Of a stretch of 64,000 nucleotides of DNA, positions 18,146-28,730 are shown piece by piece. How positions within the stretch are numbered: position 1 is the first letter of the stretch; every line of letters begins with the position of its first letter. Under the pieces are notes generated by a model that ran no database searches, was not told the DNA's origin, and saw nothing but the letters and a program-made list of their open reading frames with translations. The stretch spans positions 1,178,001 through 1,242,000 of the forward strand of contig JASVEC010000009.1 of NCBI GenBank assembly GCA_030770535.1, written 5' to 3'. The position numbers and the translations under genes were made by a program. The stretch is from Batkoa obscura. Lineage: Eukaryota; Entomophthoromycota; Entomophthoromycetes; Entomophthorales; Batkoaceae.

Positions 18146-20480
18146 CTAATAATCCTTATTAGAAAAAGTGTTAACTGCAGCGTCTGCAGTTTTAGTTGGC
18201 TTAGATGGTCTATTGAAAGATCTGTTAGCATCCTTTTCGTCTTTCTCACTCTTTCTCTTTGATAACAATCTAGCTCTCTCCTATAGTATAAGATTAATAC
18301 TGGAGCCTATTTTATATTCTATATTAATTACCTTTTTAATTTCAATTTGTTGAAGCCCCTTCTTTCTAACAAATCTTTTGGATGATGATGATTTGCCCCT
18401 AGCTCTATAACGCACATCAACTTTAACATTTTTATCCTAAATGATTTAGTCTTTTTATTATTAGTGCAAAATATAGCTTACGATTTCTTTCTCTTCTTCT
18501 TCTTGATTATAAATCGAGCCCAAAACATTGCTGTCTAACATAATAGTGTCTGGTTGAATCTAAAAATAAACAGATAAGTTAATCCTAGTATTTCTTCAGC
18601 TGCTTTACCTTATTAAGTAAGCTATGGACTTCATGCTCTTGTCTTTGTTTTTTAGTTTGGTAAGGATTAAGCTCCAAAGCATCAAAATTAGGCTCACCCG
18701 AACCTTGAATGAAATATAAATCAATTGTGATAGTTTAAAAAGAGTAGTAATACCTGGTACCAAAACACTAGAGAACCCTTTAGAATGGCCAACACCTAAA
18801 ACATCCTCAAATGGACAAAACATAAGATCATTAATATATTTTGTGGGGCATTTGTGTTCCATATACGGAGCAGACTGTTTACTTTTAGTAACGTCTTTCC
18901 ATAACTAAAAATAAAGATCAATAAGAAGTAAAACAATATATTTATGTCCTACCGATATATGCGAATTAAAGCCAACGGCTAATACCCCTCTTTGACTAAA
19001 AGTAATGTCTGTGGCTAATTTAGGAGTATAATACTCGTAAACTACTTTATACTGCCTTAAATCCCAAATTTTCAGCCTAGCATCCCTACCTGTAGTAGCC
19101 ATATAGCTAATATGATATTAAAATATAAATTTGGTTGAAAAGTGATTTACTTTCCAGAAGCATCGATTGAAATGGATTGGACTGGACCTTTATGACATAA
19201 CATTTTAACTAATGCTTCATTTGAATTGGGGCTCCACAATGAAACAGTACCTAAAAAGTATAATTAAGATCTTGGTTGATAAAATTTTAGCTTAAATGGT
19301 CACCTGAGGTATGCCCTAAATGAACGATGGCATTCATAGGATTATGGGTAAGAATATCCGATCTTCCCATACGTGTACGAATATCCACTAATGGAACACC
19401 AGTTGAAACATCTTGATAACGAAGTATACCGCTATCACCCTATAATTACAATTAATATATTTAAATAAACTAGGATAATATAAATTACTATTGAAGTCAA
19501 AAGGAAATGATAAGGTAAAAAGTCCAATTTTTTAACTTCAGTTTGTCTTTTTAAACAATGAATTTCTAGTCCATTTCTATCATAAATGTATACATATTTT
19601 TTTTGAGCAACAGCAAACATAGTTTCATTATGTAACCACCTATATCCCTGGGTTAGCTAAAGCTAGTAGAATTAAAATTATAGTTTACTTGACATCTCTG
19701 ACAGTCTCACGGAGTTGTAATTCACAGCCTAAAATACCTGCTTTCCAGTTAAAAGTAGCTACATGTCCTTTTCTTCCGCCAATTAAAATAAATCTATTGT
19801 AATGGATGAGTAAAAATAATCAAATAAATTCCACCTTTTGATTACTTTCCGTTTCTTGTATAATCAACTTTGTAGGGTCCTAATTGGTCAAGATCTAAAT
19901 CAAAAATCTATAATGGTTATTATTACTCCATTGTAGTAATTTATATTTTACTTTGGAGGCAGCTGAAATGGAAACATGGGGCTTGATTTTTTCTTGAGTG
20001 AATTTATAGGTTTTTTCAAGACCTTCAGCTTCGAGGTAACTAGAGCGATAATTAGATCTGTATTTTATAATAAAATCAAAGTTAACCTACCCTTCCTCTT
20101 CTGGGAGAAGCATCTCTGCTTTTGCGGCCAGAATAGCAGCATCTTTATCTTCCCTTTGTTTCTTTAACAATTTCCCTTTCAACTTATTATCTTTCTCAAC
20201 CTAATAAGTTGTTAAATTTGAAAACAGCTCCTAATTCTAAATTTAAACATACTTTAACTCTATCGTTTGAAGCCCTTTGATATTTTTTGATTTTCGTCAA
20301 AATGGCATCATCATTTATTTTAGTAGGATCGAAGTCTTTCTTATTTTCGTTATACTCTCCATCATTTAACCTCGGTTGTTTTTTTGGTAATGTATCTTGA
20401 GTATATTCTTTCACAATTTTTATTTCCATTTTAAATTCAAAAGATTGATTTTGAAACCACTTAAGAATATTGTTTTGCAT
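18146..20480 (-). CDS. UTP7: U3 snoRNP protein Utp7 (WDR46 homologue)
   Basis: Component of the small-subunit processome (U3 snoRNP) needed for early 18S pre-rRNA cleavage in the nucleolus. The start is the ATG at 20478-20480. At least eight short exons are split by ~45-60-bp introns. Diagnostic blocks in order are [39 protein letters not shown], a WD unit ending [49 protein letters not shown], and [16 protein letters not shown] before the C-terminus NTFSNKDY. These match the WDR46/Utp7 family including the BING4CT domain. Stop at 18146-18148. It shares a 67-bp bidirectional spacer with Pfs2. No damage seen. Confidence 0.9.
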
Positions 20481-20547
20481 TGAATGATTTCAAAATTGCA
20501 AAAAGCTTAAACGTGTAAATGAAAAACAATAACTGTCATTTTGCTAC
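20481..20547. promoter_or_regulatory. 67-bp bidirectional promoter (Utp7 / Pfs2)
   Basis: The start codons of two divergent essential-type genes are 67 bp apart, so this spacer, with both 5' leaders, must hold both promoters. I see no CCAAT or clear TATA box in it; it contains AAGCTTAAACG and GAAAAACAATAACTG. Function inferred from layout only. Confidence 0.6.
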
Positions 20548-22597
20548 ATGGACTCTCAATATCAAGCAAAAAGATATCAACCTCAAAATTATCAGCAAGG
20601 GTATAATAACTCGAATAATAACAATTATGGGTCTTCAGTGACAGGTGCTAACGCATCAGCAGTAGGCTCAGATAATAAAAGGATGCGAGTTAATCCAGCA
20701 GATGAGATTGTATTTGATGGTAAAAGTTTGAGAAAATCAGTGCAAAGAAAAACAATTGATTATGCAGCTGATATGTTATATTACTACCAGGTATACATAA
20801 TTATAGCTATTAAATAATTTACAGAACAAACTCATATAATAAAAAGCAAAGACCATGGTATAATGATTCAAAGGAAGATAACTTACTTCAAGTAGATCCT
20901 GCGTATAACATTAAGGTAAAGTAAACGTTAAATTTGGTTTTAGTTTTTCTAAAATAAATCACTAGATGTTACCACCATCGGTTCAATTATCTAGGCCTTC
21001 CAATGCCATCACTACGAAATTCATTAGCTCTGCATCTAATAAAGTAAGATGTCCAGCGAATGTAGTTAGGGTAAAAAAATAGTCAAAATTTAGTAATTTG
21101 GTTTTATATTTTTAAAAGTGGACCCCTGAAGGAAGAAGATTAATTACTGGGTGTTCTACTGGAGAATTTACCTTATGGAATGGGCTTACTTTTAACTTTG
21201 AGACAATTTTACAGGTATATAAAAATATGACATAAAACAGCAAGCTTAGTCTTCAGCAAAGAATTTTTTAATTAAAATGGATACAAATAATTAACTTAAC
21301 TATAATAGGCTCATGAGTCAGCAGTAAGAGCAATGGAATGGTCTCATAATGACAATTGGATGGTAACAGGAGATAATAACGGAATAATTAAATATTGGCA
21401 AAGTAATATGAATAACTTGAAAGAATTCCAAGGCCATGATGCGGCTATTAGAGGATTATCGTAATAATTCAACTTATTTAATCACAATCGTTTAATTTAT
21501 TTAGATTTTCATGCACTGATGCTAAATTTGTTACCTGTTCTGATGATGCCAACCTTAAAATATGGAACTTTAGTGAAGGGAAAGAAGAAAATGTCTTAAA
21601 AGGTATATACAATAATTAATTAAAATACCGGGCTTTTAAATGTCAATTGATATCATTAGGTCATGCTGCAGATGTTAAAACAGTTGATTGGCACCCATTC
21701 AAAGCATTAATTGCTTCAGGCAGCAAAGATAATATGCTTAAACTATGGGATCCCAAGTCTGGCAAATGTTTAACAACACTGTAAAATACTATACTATATA
21801 TTATATCAAGCAATTAACTTTTTTCCAGCCATAACCACAAATCAAGTATACATTGTTTAAAATGGAATCAAAACGGAAATTGGATAGTGAGTACAGCTAG
21901 AGATCAAGTTATCAAAGTTTTTGACGTTAGAATGATGAAGGAATATATGAGTCTAAGAGGACACAAGAAAGAAGTTTCAAGTAAGTAATATAATTAAAAC
22001 TAGAATTATACTAAAAAAACTAGCTGTTGCTTGGCATCCTCATTATGAGAGGGTTTTTGCAACTGGTGGATCTGATGGTGCTATTATGTTTTGGGATTTG
22101 TGGTATTAATATTTATTGAACTATATGAAGTTATACTTAAAGATTTTTAGTACTGATTCACCTACTGCCCAAATCAAAACAGCACATGAAGGCTATATTT
22201 GGTCATTAGATTGGCATCCTGTTGGCCATATTTTAGTTAGTGGATCCAATGACCACACTACACGATTTTGGACTCGTCCTAGACCAGGAGAATTGTTCAA
22301 GAACACCGAAGCTAGGTATCATAGTAACTTTTTACCACCAGATCCAACCAAATTATTACCAGATATGGAGAGTAAACTTATTATATTAAACTTATTTGTA
22401 GATATTCATATCAAATTATAGCCAATGGACAGCTTAATTTAGAATCTATCACATTACCAGGGTTAGGAAGAAATCAAGACCTTCCAATAAACTTTTATGG
22501 GAATACCAACCCCACTTTAATGCCCCCTGGGTTAGGATCACTCAATCAAGAAGAATCTTCTAATTCTTTTGCCCTTCCTGGTTTAGGAAACTTTTAA
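20548..22597 (+). CDS. PFS2: Pfs2/WDR33, WD-repeat subunit of the cleavage and polyadenylation factor
   Basis: WD40 scaffold of the complex that recognises the AAUAAA region and directs mRNA 3' end formation in the nucleus. The N-terminus includes [20 protein letters not shown] and [15 protein letters not shown], then RPWYND, typical of WDR33/Pfs2. Next come the seven WD units: [109 protein letters not shown], and [20 protein letters not shown]. The tail contains two LPGLG repeats and ends GLGNF at 22597. About eight exons; the first intron most plausibly ends at the AAAAAG acceptor before CAAAGACCATGG, since the nearer CAG acceptor runs into a stop. Metazoan collagen-like tail absent, so yeast-sized. 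Confidence 0.92.
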
Positions 22598-23740
22598 AAC
22601 ATTTTGAATTTTATTTGAAAATTTACTCATAAATTTAATATTTAATTTTATGTTGTTAAACATTTTCAATATAATAATTTCATTTTCTAAGGCTAATCAT
22701 GTAAGCTGTCTAATTTATAATTTAAAGTATGTGATTTGTTATAATAATTATAAGTCAAAAATGAGCTTGGGAGCGTTTTAAAATTAAATAAATGTTGAAC
22801 AAATATTCTAATTTAATTTAACTGTAATATATTTTTGAAACTTTAACTTAGATGTATTTTAGTAAAAAACAAAGATTTAACACAGTAACGTATATAGAAT
22901 TTATCAGTTTGGTAGTATGTGGTTATTGGTAGTAACCGCTGACTGACTGATTTGACTAATAAAATCTCGATCTGTTATTACCAATCCGTTATTAATTTCC
23001 GACTATAAAATGTAAATAAACATTGTTATTATATCATTTATCTTTAATTGTTTGATATTATAACTAATAACATCCTTAGTATTATAGTTAATATAAATAT
23101 GCTAAAAGACTAATATTAAACAAATAAGTTTTATTGTTTGATATAAATAAAACAATTAAGATTATAATAATAAGTTATTATTTAATAAAGTATTTACAAT
23201 GGCTAAGGCTAGAGCTAGGGTTTAAAGCTTAAAAACTGGTATAGAATTATTAGTTTTAAAAATTAACTAATTTTTAATCTAATTGGCGTTTTTTTAATTA
23301 GAAATTATTCTTTTATATCAACTAACATTACTTTGAAATAAAAACTTGAAATAAAGGATTTTTGTTTAGCAATATTAATATTATAGTTGCTAAAGTTCTA
23401 CTGCAACCTGATTTTCGGTAGTTTTTGGAGCTATTTGTTTGTTTGTTTAGTTTTCTCAATGCCTAATCATTGGATTTTATGGTGATTTAGCAAAACTTCT
23501 ATTCTTAAATGAACAGTTATTTAAGTCACAGTAGAGTTGCAACGGCCGCATTATGGATCTTTGAATAACACTGCTAAACCATTCTAATAATTAGTTCAAC
23601 TTGATATAAAAAACAATTCTCAAAAATAATATATATTATTATGAATTTATTATATTGACGCAAGTGCTAAATATAATTTTAAGAGGTGTTTATTAAATTG
23701 AGTAAATGAAATTTTAATGATGGTCAATAACGTCTAAATA
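22598..23740. other. convergent-gene spacer with degenerate inverted repeats
   Basis: 3' flanks of Pfs2 and of the MLKL-like gene. Contains a weak stem (TTGGTAGTAAC / GTTATTACCAA, about 22922-22972) and the element listed at 23385-23545. No gene seen. Confidence 0.5.
23385..23545. mobile_element. degenerate Tc1/mariner-like MITE (tentative)
   Basis: Ends AGTTGCTAAAGTTCTACTG on the left and, on the opposite strand, CCGTTGCAACTCTACTGTG on the right, an inverted repeat of ~20 nt with gaps. The GTTGCAACT core is shared with the better element at 38206-38373, suggesting related families. About 160 bp, non-coding. Confidence 0.4.
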
Positions 23741-26179
23741 TTAACGTCTAGTTCTTCTAATTTGATCTTCAGCTAATTTATGACCACGATTAGCTGCTTC
23801 TTTAATATTATGTAAAGCCAATTCCCTGTTAATAGGAGTACCTCTACCTTTAGCATAACAAACTCCCAAATGGTAATAACCTTTCATATTCCCTAATTCC
23901 GCTGATTTTTTATAATATTCAAACGCTTTAACTAGATTTTTTTCTGGATTTTTTTCATTTGAATAAAATAAACCTAAATGATCATAGGCATCACTATCTT
24001 CCCCGTCAGCTGCTTTTAAAAAATGTTCTAAAGCTTTATTCCAATCTTGTGGTGTAACTCCTTCTTCACCCCAAAAATAATAATAACCTAAATAATAGTT
24101 AGCTTTTGGATCATTACGTTGAGCAAGTACTTGAAAAGCGTTATAAGCTTCAAGTCGACGACGAGTATTGTGAAATTCTAAAGCTTCTTCTAAAGTAACT
24201 TCAGGTTCTGGATCTAATAAATTTAATCCACTTAATTCATCTTCATCCCAATTATCTAACCGAGTTTCCATAAAACTATTTGGTTGAATTAACATTTCAA
24301 CATCAAATTCTTCTTCTTCAAAATGATCTAGTTTTGTTTCCATTATTGAAATATTATTGTCAATTCTTCTATCCATTGTTGGTGGCTGACTATTGTTACG
24401 TGGTGGATAGGCATTGTTATTAGATTGAGGGTGAAAACCACTAATATTGCCATAATCTTGAGTTACCCCAGATTGTTGTGGTAAATGTTGCGATTTTGGT
24501 ACATTTGGTACATATGGTTTAGGAAATTCGATACTATTTAAATTTTGCATAATTGGTGCAGAAGGAGCTGGCATATGTTCTTGGGATCCATAAGAAGAAG
24601 GTCTAGATCTTGAACTTTCAGCACCATTATTTATTAAGGAAGGGGGTTGAGATCCAAGGTTAACAGCAGAATCAAATACAGCTAAATTTTCAAGTTTTTG
24701 AGTTGTATCTTCAAAAACAACATCAACTCCAATAGCTTCACGTTCTTTATAAACATTTTTATCAGACCATGGATCTTGTACCGATTCTGGAATAATTTCA
24801 GACTCACCAGCTTGATTCGACATATGATCTAATTCATTAATGATATCTGACGCATCGGGTCTCTCCATTGGATCTTGTTGCCAACAGCCAAGAATAATTG
24901 GACGAATTTCTGATGGTACTTGAGTAATATCTTCACGCCCACCTCTTGAAACTAAATCTTCAATAGCTTGTTGACTCATAATTTCATAAGGATATCTACG
25001 AGACCAAATAGACCAAAGAATCATACCTAAACTATAAATGTCACTTTTATTGGTATATTCAAAGTAATCTTGAATTTTCTCTGGTGGAATCCAACGGTAT
25101 CTATCAGAACCTTCATCAAGTGCTAAACTAGTCCCTTCTTGAACTTCACGTGAAAATTCAAAACCAGATATCTTGGCTTTAAATTCTTCTGTAATTAAAA
25201 TACAACTAGTCTTAAGGTTCTTGTGTAATACTCCCATTTCATGGAGGAAAGCCACACCCTCTACAACATCAACCATAAAACGATAACGTAACTCCTTATC
25301 TAATCTTTGTGTGGATTCTAATAAATCTTTTAAATTACCTTTTTCTGCATATTGCGTAATAAGTCCCACTTTATTTCCTTTAATACAAACACCAATGAAT
25401 TGAATAATATAAGGACATACAGCTAATCTCTTTAAAATAGCAATTTGTTTACGCATCGTTCCTAAAGCTTTAGCGTCACTAATATTTTCTTTTAAATTTT
25501 TTTCAGCTACCACTTTTCCTTGATAAAGACGTTTATAAACCACATATCTTCTACCTTGACGAGGTAATAAACCTGGAATAGTTTTAACTTGTCTTTGAGG
25601 TATTTCAACTGAAGCAAGGATATCTGCTGATTCCGCTTTATTTTCTTGAACATTTTTAATATCTTCAATAATGGCATCTTTTTGTACACCATCAGCAATA
25701 ATTTCATCATAACCGCCACCACCACGTCCAATAATTTTTTCCATTTCTTTTTGAGATGAATTTAAAGCTTCGGCACTAACTGCTTGATTCAATTGGCTCT
25801 TTACTGTAAGACCTAAATTTAATACGGACACCGCTTGATCAATATCAATAAATAAACGATAAAATGTTTTTTTATATTTATCTCCATTAATTAAACGAAC
25901 AAACAAAGCTTTATTTTCAATAGCTTCTAAAAAATTTAAACAATTTTCCATTACAGTCACATAATTATTAAACGCTGCATTATAACTTGTTTGTTCAAAA
26001 TAATCTCGATTACTTTCATATTTAGCACTTAAATCTTTGACTACTTTTTGGGAGCCATTTACTTTGTTACTTAACTTATCACAAATGGACCTAAAATTAG
26101 TAAACCGATTGACTACAGCTATAATCCTATCACCAATATCAATAGCTTTTTTTAATAAGCTTTGAGTATCCTGTGGCAT
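23741..26179 (-). CDS. MLKL-like pseudokinase with Sel1 repeats
   Basis: 812 aa, single exon, with ATG at 26177-26179. Residues 1-150 are a Cys-poor, all-helical domain (MPQDTQSLLKKAIDIGDRII...), placed like the killer four-helix bundle of MLKL and related HeLo-type domains. A linker and a kinase fold (about 210-450) follow. The ATP lysine is present (VVAEK, Lys227), but HRD is HKN (319-321) and DFG is GFE (339-341), so the catalytic and Mg-binding aspartates are gone; a phosphotransferase activity is unlikely. GFE is also what MLKL carries. IPPEKI and SDIYSLGMILWSIWS are kept. A disordered Pro/Ser/Asn linker (about 460-640) leads to two copies of a METKLD-type motif, then at least three Sel1/TPR-like repeats (about 700-812; AFEYYKKSAELGNMKGYYHLG). 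Kinase-Sel1 fusions are abundant in Mucoromycota. A role as a membrane-active effector or scaffold is inference. Confidence 0.85.
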   Translation of the reverse strand: MPQDTQSLLKKAIDIGDRIIAVVNRFTNFRSICDKLSNKVNGSQKVVKDLSAKYESNRDYFEQTSYNAAFNNYVTVMENCLNFLEAIENKALFVRLINGDKYKKTFYRLFIDIDQAVSVLNLGLTVKSQLNQAVSAEALNSSQKEMEKIIGRGGGGYDEIIADGVQKDAIIEDIKNVQENKAESADILASVEIPQRQVKTIPGLLPRQGRRYVVYKRLYQGKVVAEKNLKENISDAKALGTMRKQIAILKRLAVCPYIIQFIGVCIKGNKVGLITQYAEKGNLKDLLESTQRLDKELRYRFMVDVVEGVAFLHEMGVLHKNLKTSCILITEEFKAKISGFEFSREVQEGTSLALDEGSDRYRWIPPEKIQDYFEYTNKSDIYSLGMILWSIWSRRYPYEIMSQQAIEDLVSRGGREDITQVPSEIRPIILGCWQQDPMERPDASDIINELDHMSNQAGESEIIPESVQDPWSDKNVYKEREAIGVDVVFEDTTQKLENLAVFDSAVNLGSQPPSLINNGAESSRSRPSSYGSQEHMPAPSAPIMQNLNSIEFPKPYVPNVPKSQHLPQQSGVTQDYGNISGFHPQSNNNAYPPRNNSQPPTMDRRIDNNISIMETKLDHFEEEEFDVEMLIQPNSFMETRLDNWDEDELSGLNLLDPEPEVTLEEALEFHNTRRRLEAYNAFQVLAQRNDPKANYYLGYYYFWGEEGVTPQDWNKALEHFLKAADGEDSDAYDHLGLFYSNEKNPEKNLVKAFEYYKKSAELGNMKGYYHLGVCYAKGRGTPINRELALHNIKEAANRGHKLAEDQIRRTRR

Positions 26180-26329
26180 GTTTAACTATAAAAAAAATTT
26201 TAAAAACTATTAATTTTACTTTAGTTTATATACTTTACTTACAATAACAATAATTAAAAACAGTTATATTAAAACAATGAAAAATGTAATTAATTTATTA
26301 TTGTTCTGTCAATGTTCTTAATGATTTAT

Positions 26330-26417
26330 CCAATCAGTTGTTGAAAATTAAGAATCATGAACAGTGATGATTTTATATTAGAAAGATCATTTCATGATTT
26401 TTTTATTCATCCAATCA
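26330..26417. promoter_or_regulatory. two CCAAT boxes upstream of the MLKL-like gene
   Basis: CCAATCAG at 26330-26337 and CCAATCA at 26411-26417, about 150 and 232 bp upstream of the ATG. CCAAT is the binding core of the Hap/NF-Y complex. Spacing is right for a promoter; function inferred. Confidence 0.4.
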
Positions 26418-27227
26418 AAACCTTACTTCTCTTTTTTGAAACGTATTAACAACTAATATTCATATTTCAATAACTTTATAATTTCATTTGTATCTTATTA
26501 AAAGAATCATTTTATTTACTCTATAAGTTATATTAATATAACATACCCCTTAAATTATAAATAATATGCTTAGTTATTTATTGATTTAAAAGAACATAGT
26601 ATATAACAAATAGGAGTTACGGTAGTTTTATTCCAATAAAACTAGAGGAGCTTATTGTTAAAAATCAATATAAAATGACTCAAAAATCCATCTATGTTAT
26701 GTTAGCTATTTATATGAAATCAAGTTATTCTATTAAATTTAAAACATTCAACTATGTTCTTTTTTAATATCTAAATATGATATTTTGTTAAAAGATTATA
26801 CCAAATAAATAAAATTGAACTATTATATCTTGGCATTCTTTTATCAATACTTTCGTAATAAGGTTTATAATCATGCTTTATTAACCTAAAGTTATCTGAT
26901 AAAAAAGACGTTTTATTATTCAAATTTTAAAGAATCGTTTTTAATATTGGATTTGAATCAATTTATAAAACTTTACTAAAAGCGTTTAGATTTTAAATTC
27001 TACCTTTACTAGCCCATATTGTTTACAATACCCCTTTTTGAGATATTATTTTTAAGCTATTATCAATATTAAATTCATTTATAGATTCGGGATGTTTATC
27101 TACTATTCAATTTCTTTAATATTAAAATGTAATTAAGGAATATCAGTAGTAAATTCGAGATAATAGATAATAAAAATAAAAGTATTATAAATTGATTAAA
27201 AGAAGTATAATTTTTTTTATATTTTAA

Positions 27228-27329
27228 TACGGGGATGTTTTTTTTGGTTTCATCACTTTTTCCATTTTTTAAGCGTTGTTTGAGCGGAAAGACCGTTAGT
27301 AAAATTCTTAAACAAAATACATCCCCATA
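27228..27329 (+). mobile_element. MITE family A, copy 11
   Basis: Starts TACGGGGATGTTTTTTTTGG and ends AATACATCCCCATA, with TTTTAAGCGTTGTTTGAGCGG and GTAAAATTCTTAAACA. Near-consensus copy with the left TATG changed to TACG. Confidence 0.87.
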
Positions 27330-27608
27330 CTTTGCTTGCTTTTTGAAGAACTTGAAATAATTTATAGATAAAAAACAAAAAATTTGATTTTAGTATAAAT
27401 TATGACTTTTTGATGCATTATTTAATAATAATAATAAATGATTAAAATACTAAATTACTTTTATAATTTTATTAAATAAATGTATAGCTATAACAATGTG
27501 AAATATCGTTTCATTAGCTCTAGAATTGATTATAATATAATAAATCAATTCAGAGTTCCTTATATAGATTTGCTGTGAGAATTCCTACCACCTAATTATG
27601 AAGAACTT

Positions 27609-27664
27609 ATTGTCCACGTTTTATTGTCCACGTTTTATTGTCCACGTTTTATTGTCCATTTTAA
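27609..27664. repeat. 14-bp minisatellite ATTGTCCACGTTTT
   Basis: Three perfect head-to-tail copies of ATTGTCCACGTTTT (27609-27650), then degenerate copies ATTGTCCATTTT and AATGTCCATAC. Non-coding, about 1.1 kb upstream of the SUMO protease. Confidence 0.95.
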
Positions 27665-28577
27665 TGTCCATACTTGGCAACTATAATAGGGAACAACTGC
27701 TATAATGTTCCTTATATATAGCCACCCAGTTTGAGTATAAAAGAGATTCTTCAACATGATAACTCGAGGCTTTTTAACTGAATTACTCCCTGATATTGTA
27801 CCATTAATAAAGCCGCTAAGTCTTTCTGGTAATATCTTCTATTTGTTTTACATAGCTCATAGCCTATTACGCACTATTCTTATTAATTTAAGTCTATCTT
27901 AGTCACATAAACTAAAACCGTTCGACTCAAGGCAAGTTAATCAACCAAGTGTAGCTTTTAACTTCTATTACTGAGTACCAACTTTCACATACTGTTATTA
28001 ATTTTTAATATTAAATTTTAAAGTTTTCTAAAACAAGTAATGGACAAAAAAATACTTTTGTATAGATAATTTTAAAATTAAGCAAAAGAGCAAACAATTT
28101 TACAGTATTTTATATTTAATTCATAATTTTGCTAAAAATCTAAATTAGATAAAAATTAAACCAAATTTTTAAATTAATTTATATTTAAAAAGTTATTTTG
28201 ATTTTAATTCTGTATAAGCAATATTTATTTTAATTTTATTTTAATTAATAAAACTAAAAAATGTAGCTTTTTACAACACTTAAATAATTAGTAAATGTCT
28301 GTTTTTATATTAGGTTTTTAATGTAATTATATAAAAAAATAAATGAATAGCTAAAATAGTAATATTTTAACTAATATAAAGAAGAGTTTTTTAAGTTATT
28401 ATTTAATCAACAGTTCAAAATATCAATGTTTTATATCATTAGTTGAATCACTGTTTTATAAACTATTAGTATTATAAAATTCAATAATAAACCTATTTAC
28501 TATATTTAGAAAATTCAACTTTAAAATCAACCTTTGTTCAATCAAAGCACTTCTCTCTACCCAAAATAGTCCACTTT

Positions 28578-28628
28578 GATTGGCTGGTCTATGTATCTCT
28601 ATTGTCTCTATTGGTTTATTTTTATTGG
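28578..28628. promoter_or_regulatory. ATTGG (CCAAT-box) cluster upstream of the SUMO protease
   Basis: Three ATTGG motifs (reverse CCAAT) at about 28579-28583, 28610-28614 and 28624-28628, 100-150 bp before the ATG at 28731. A tandem (TTTTATTAATA)n run at 28683-28718 lies between them and the start. Likely core promoter; inferred. Confidence 0.45.
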
Positions 28629-28730
28629 ATTTTCAAGGATTTCAAGTTGGTAAAATTGAAATCAAGATTTAGCGGATAATAATATTTTATTAATATTTTA
28701 TTAATATTTTATTAATATCTTTTTTGAAAA

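Larger units (their letters stand above)
26418..28577. other. gene-free AT-rich region with MITE and tandem repeat
   Basis: Divergent promoters' outer region between the MLKL-like gene and the Ulp1 gene. Holds MITE copy 11 and the TGTCCACG tandem repeat, each listed separately. No gene or RNA recognised. Confidence 0.55.
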
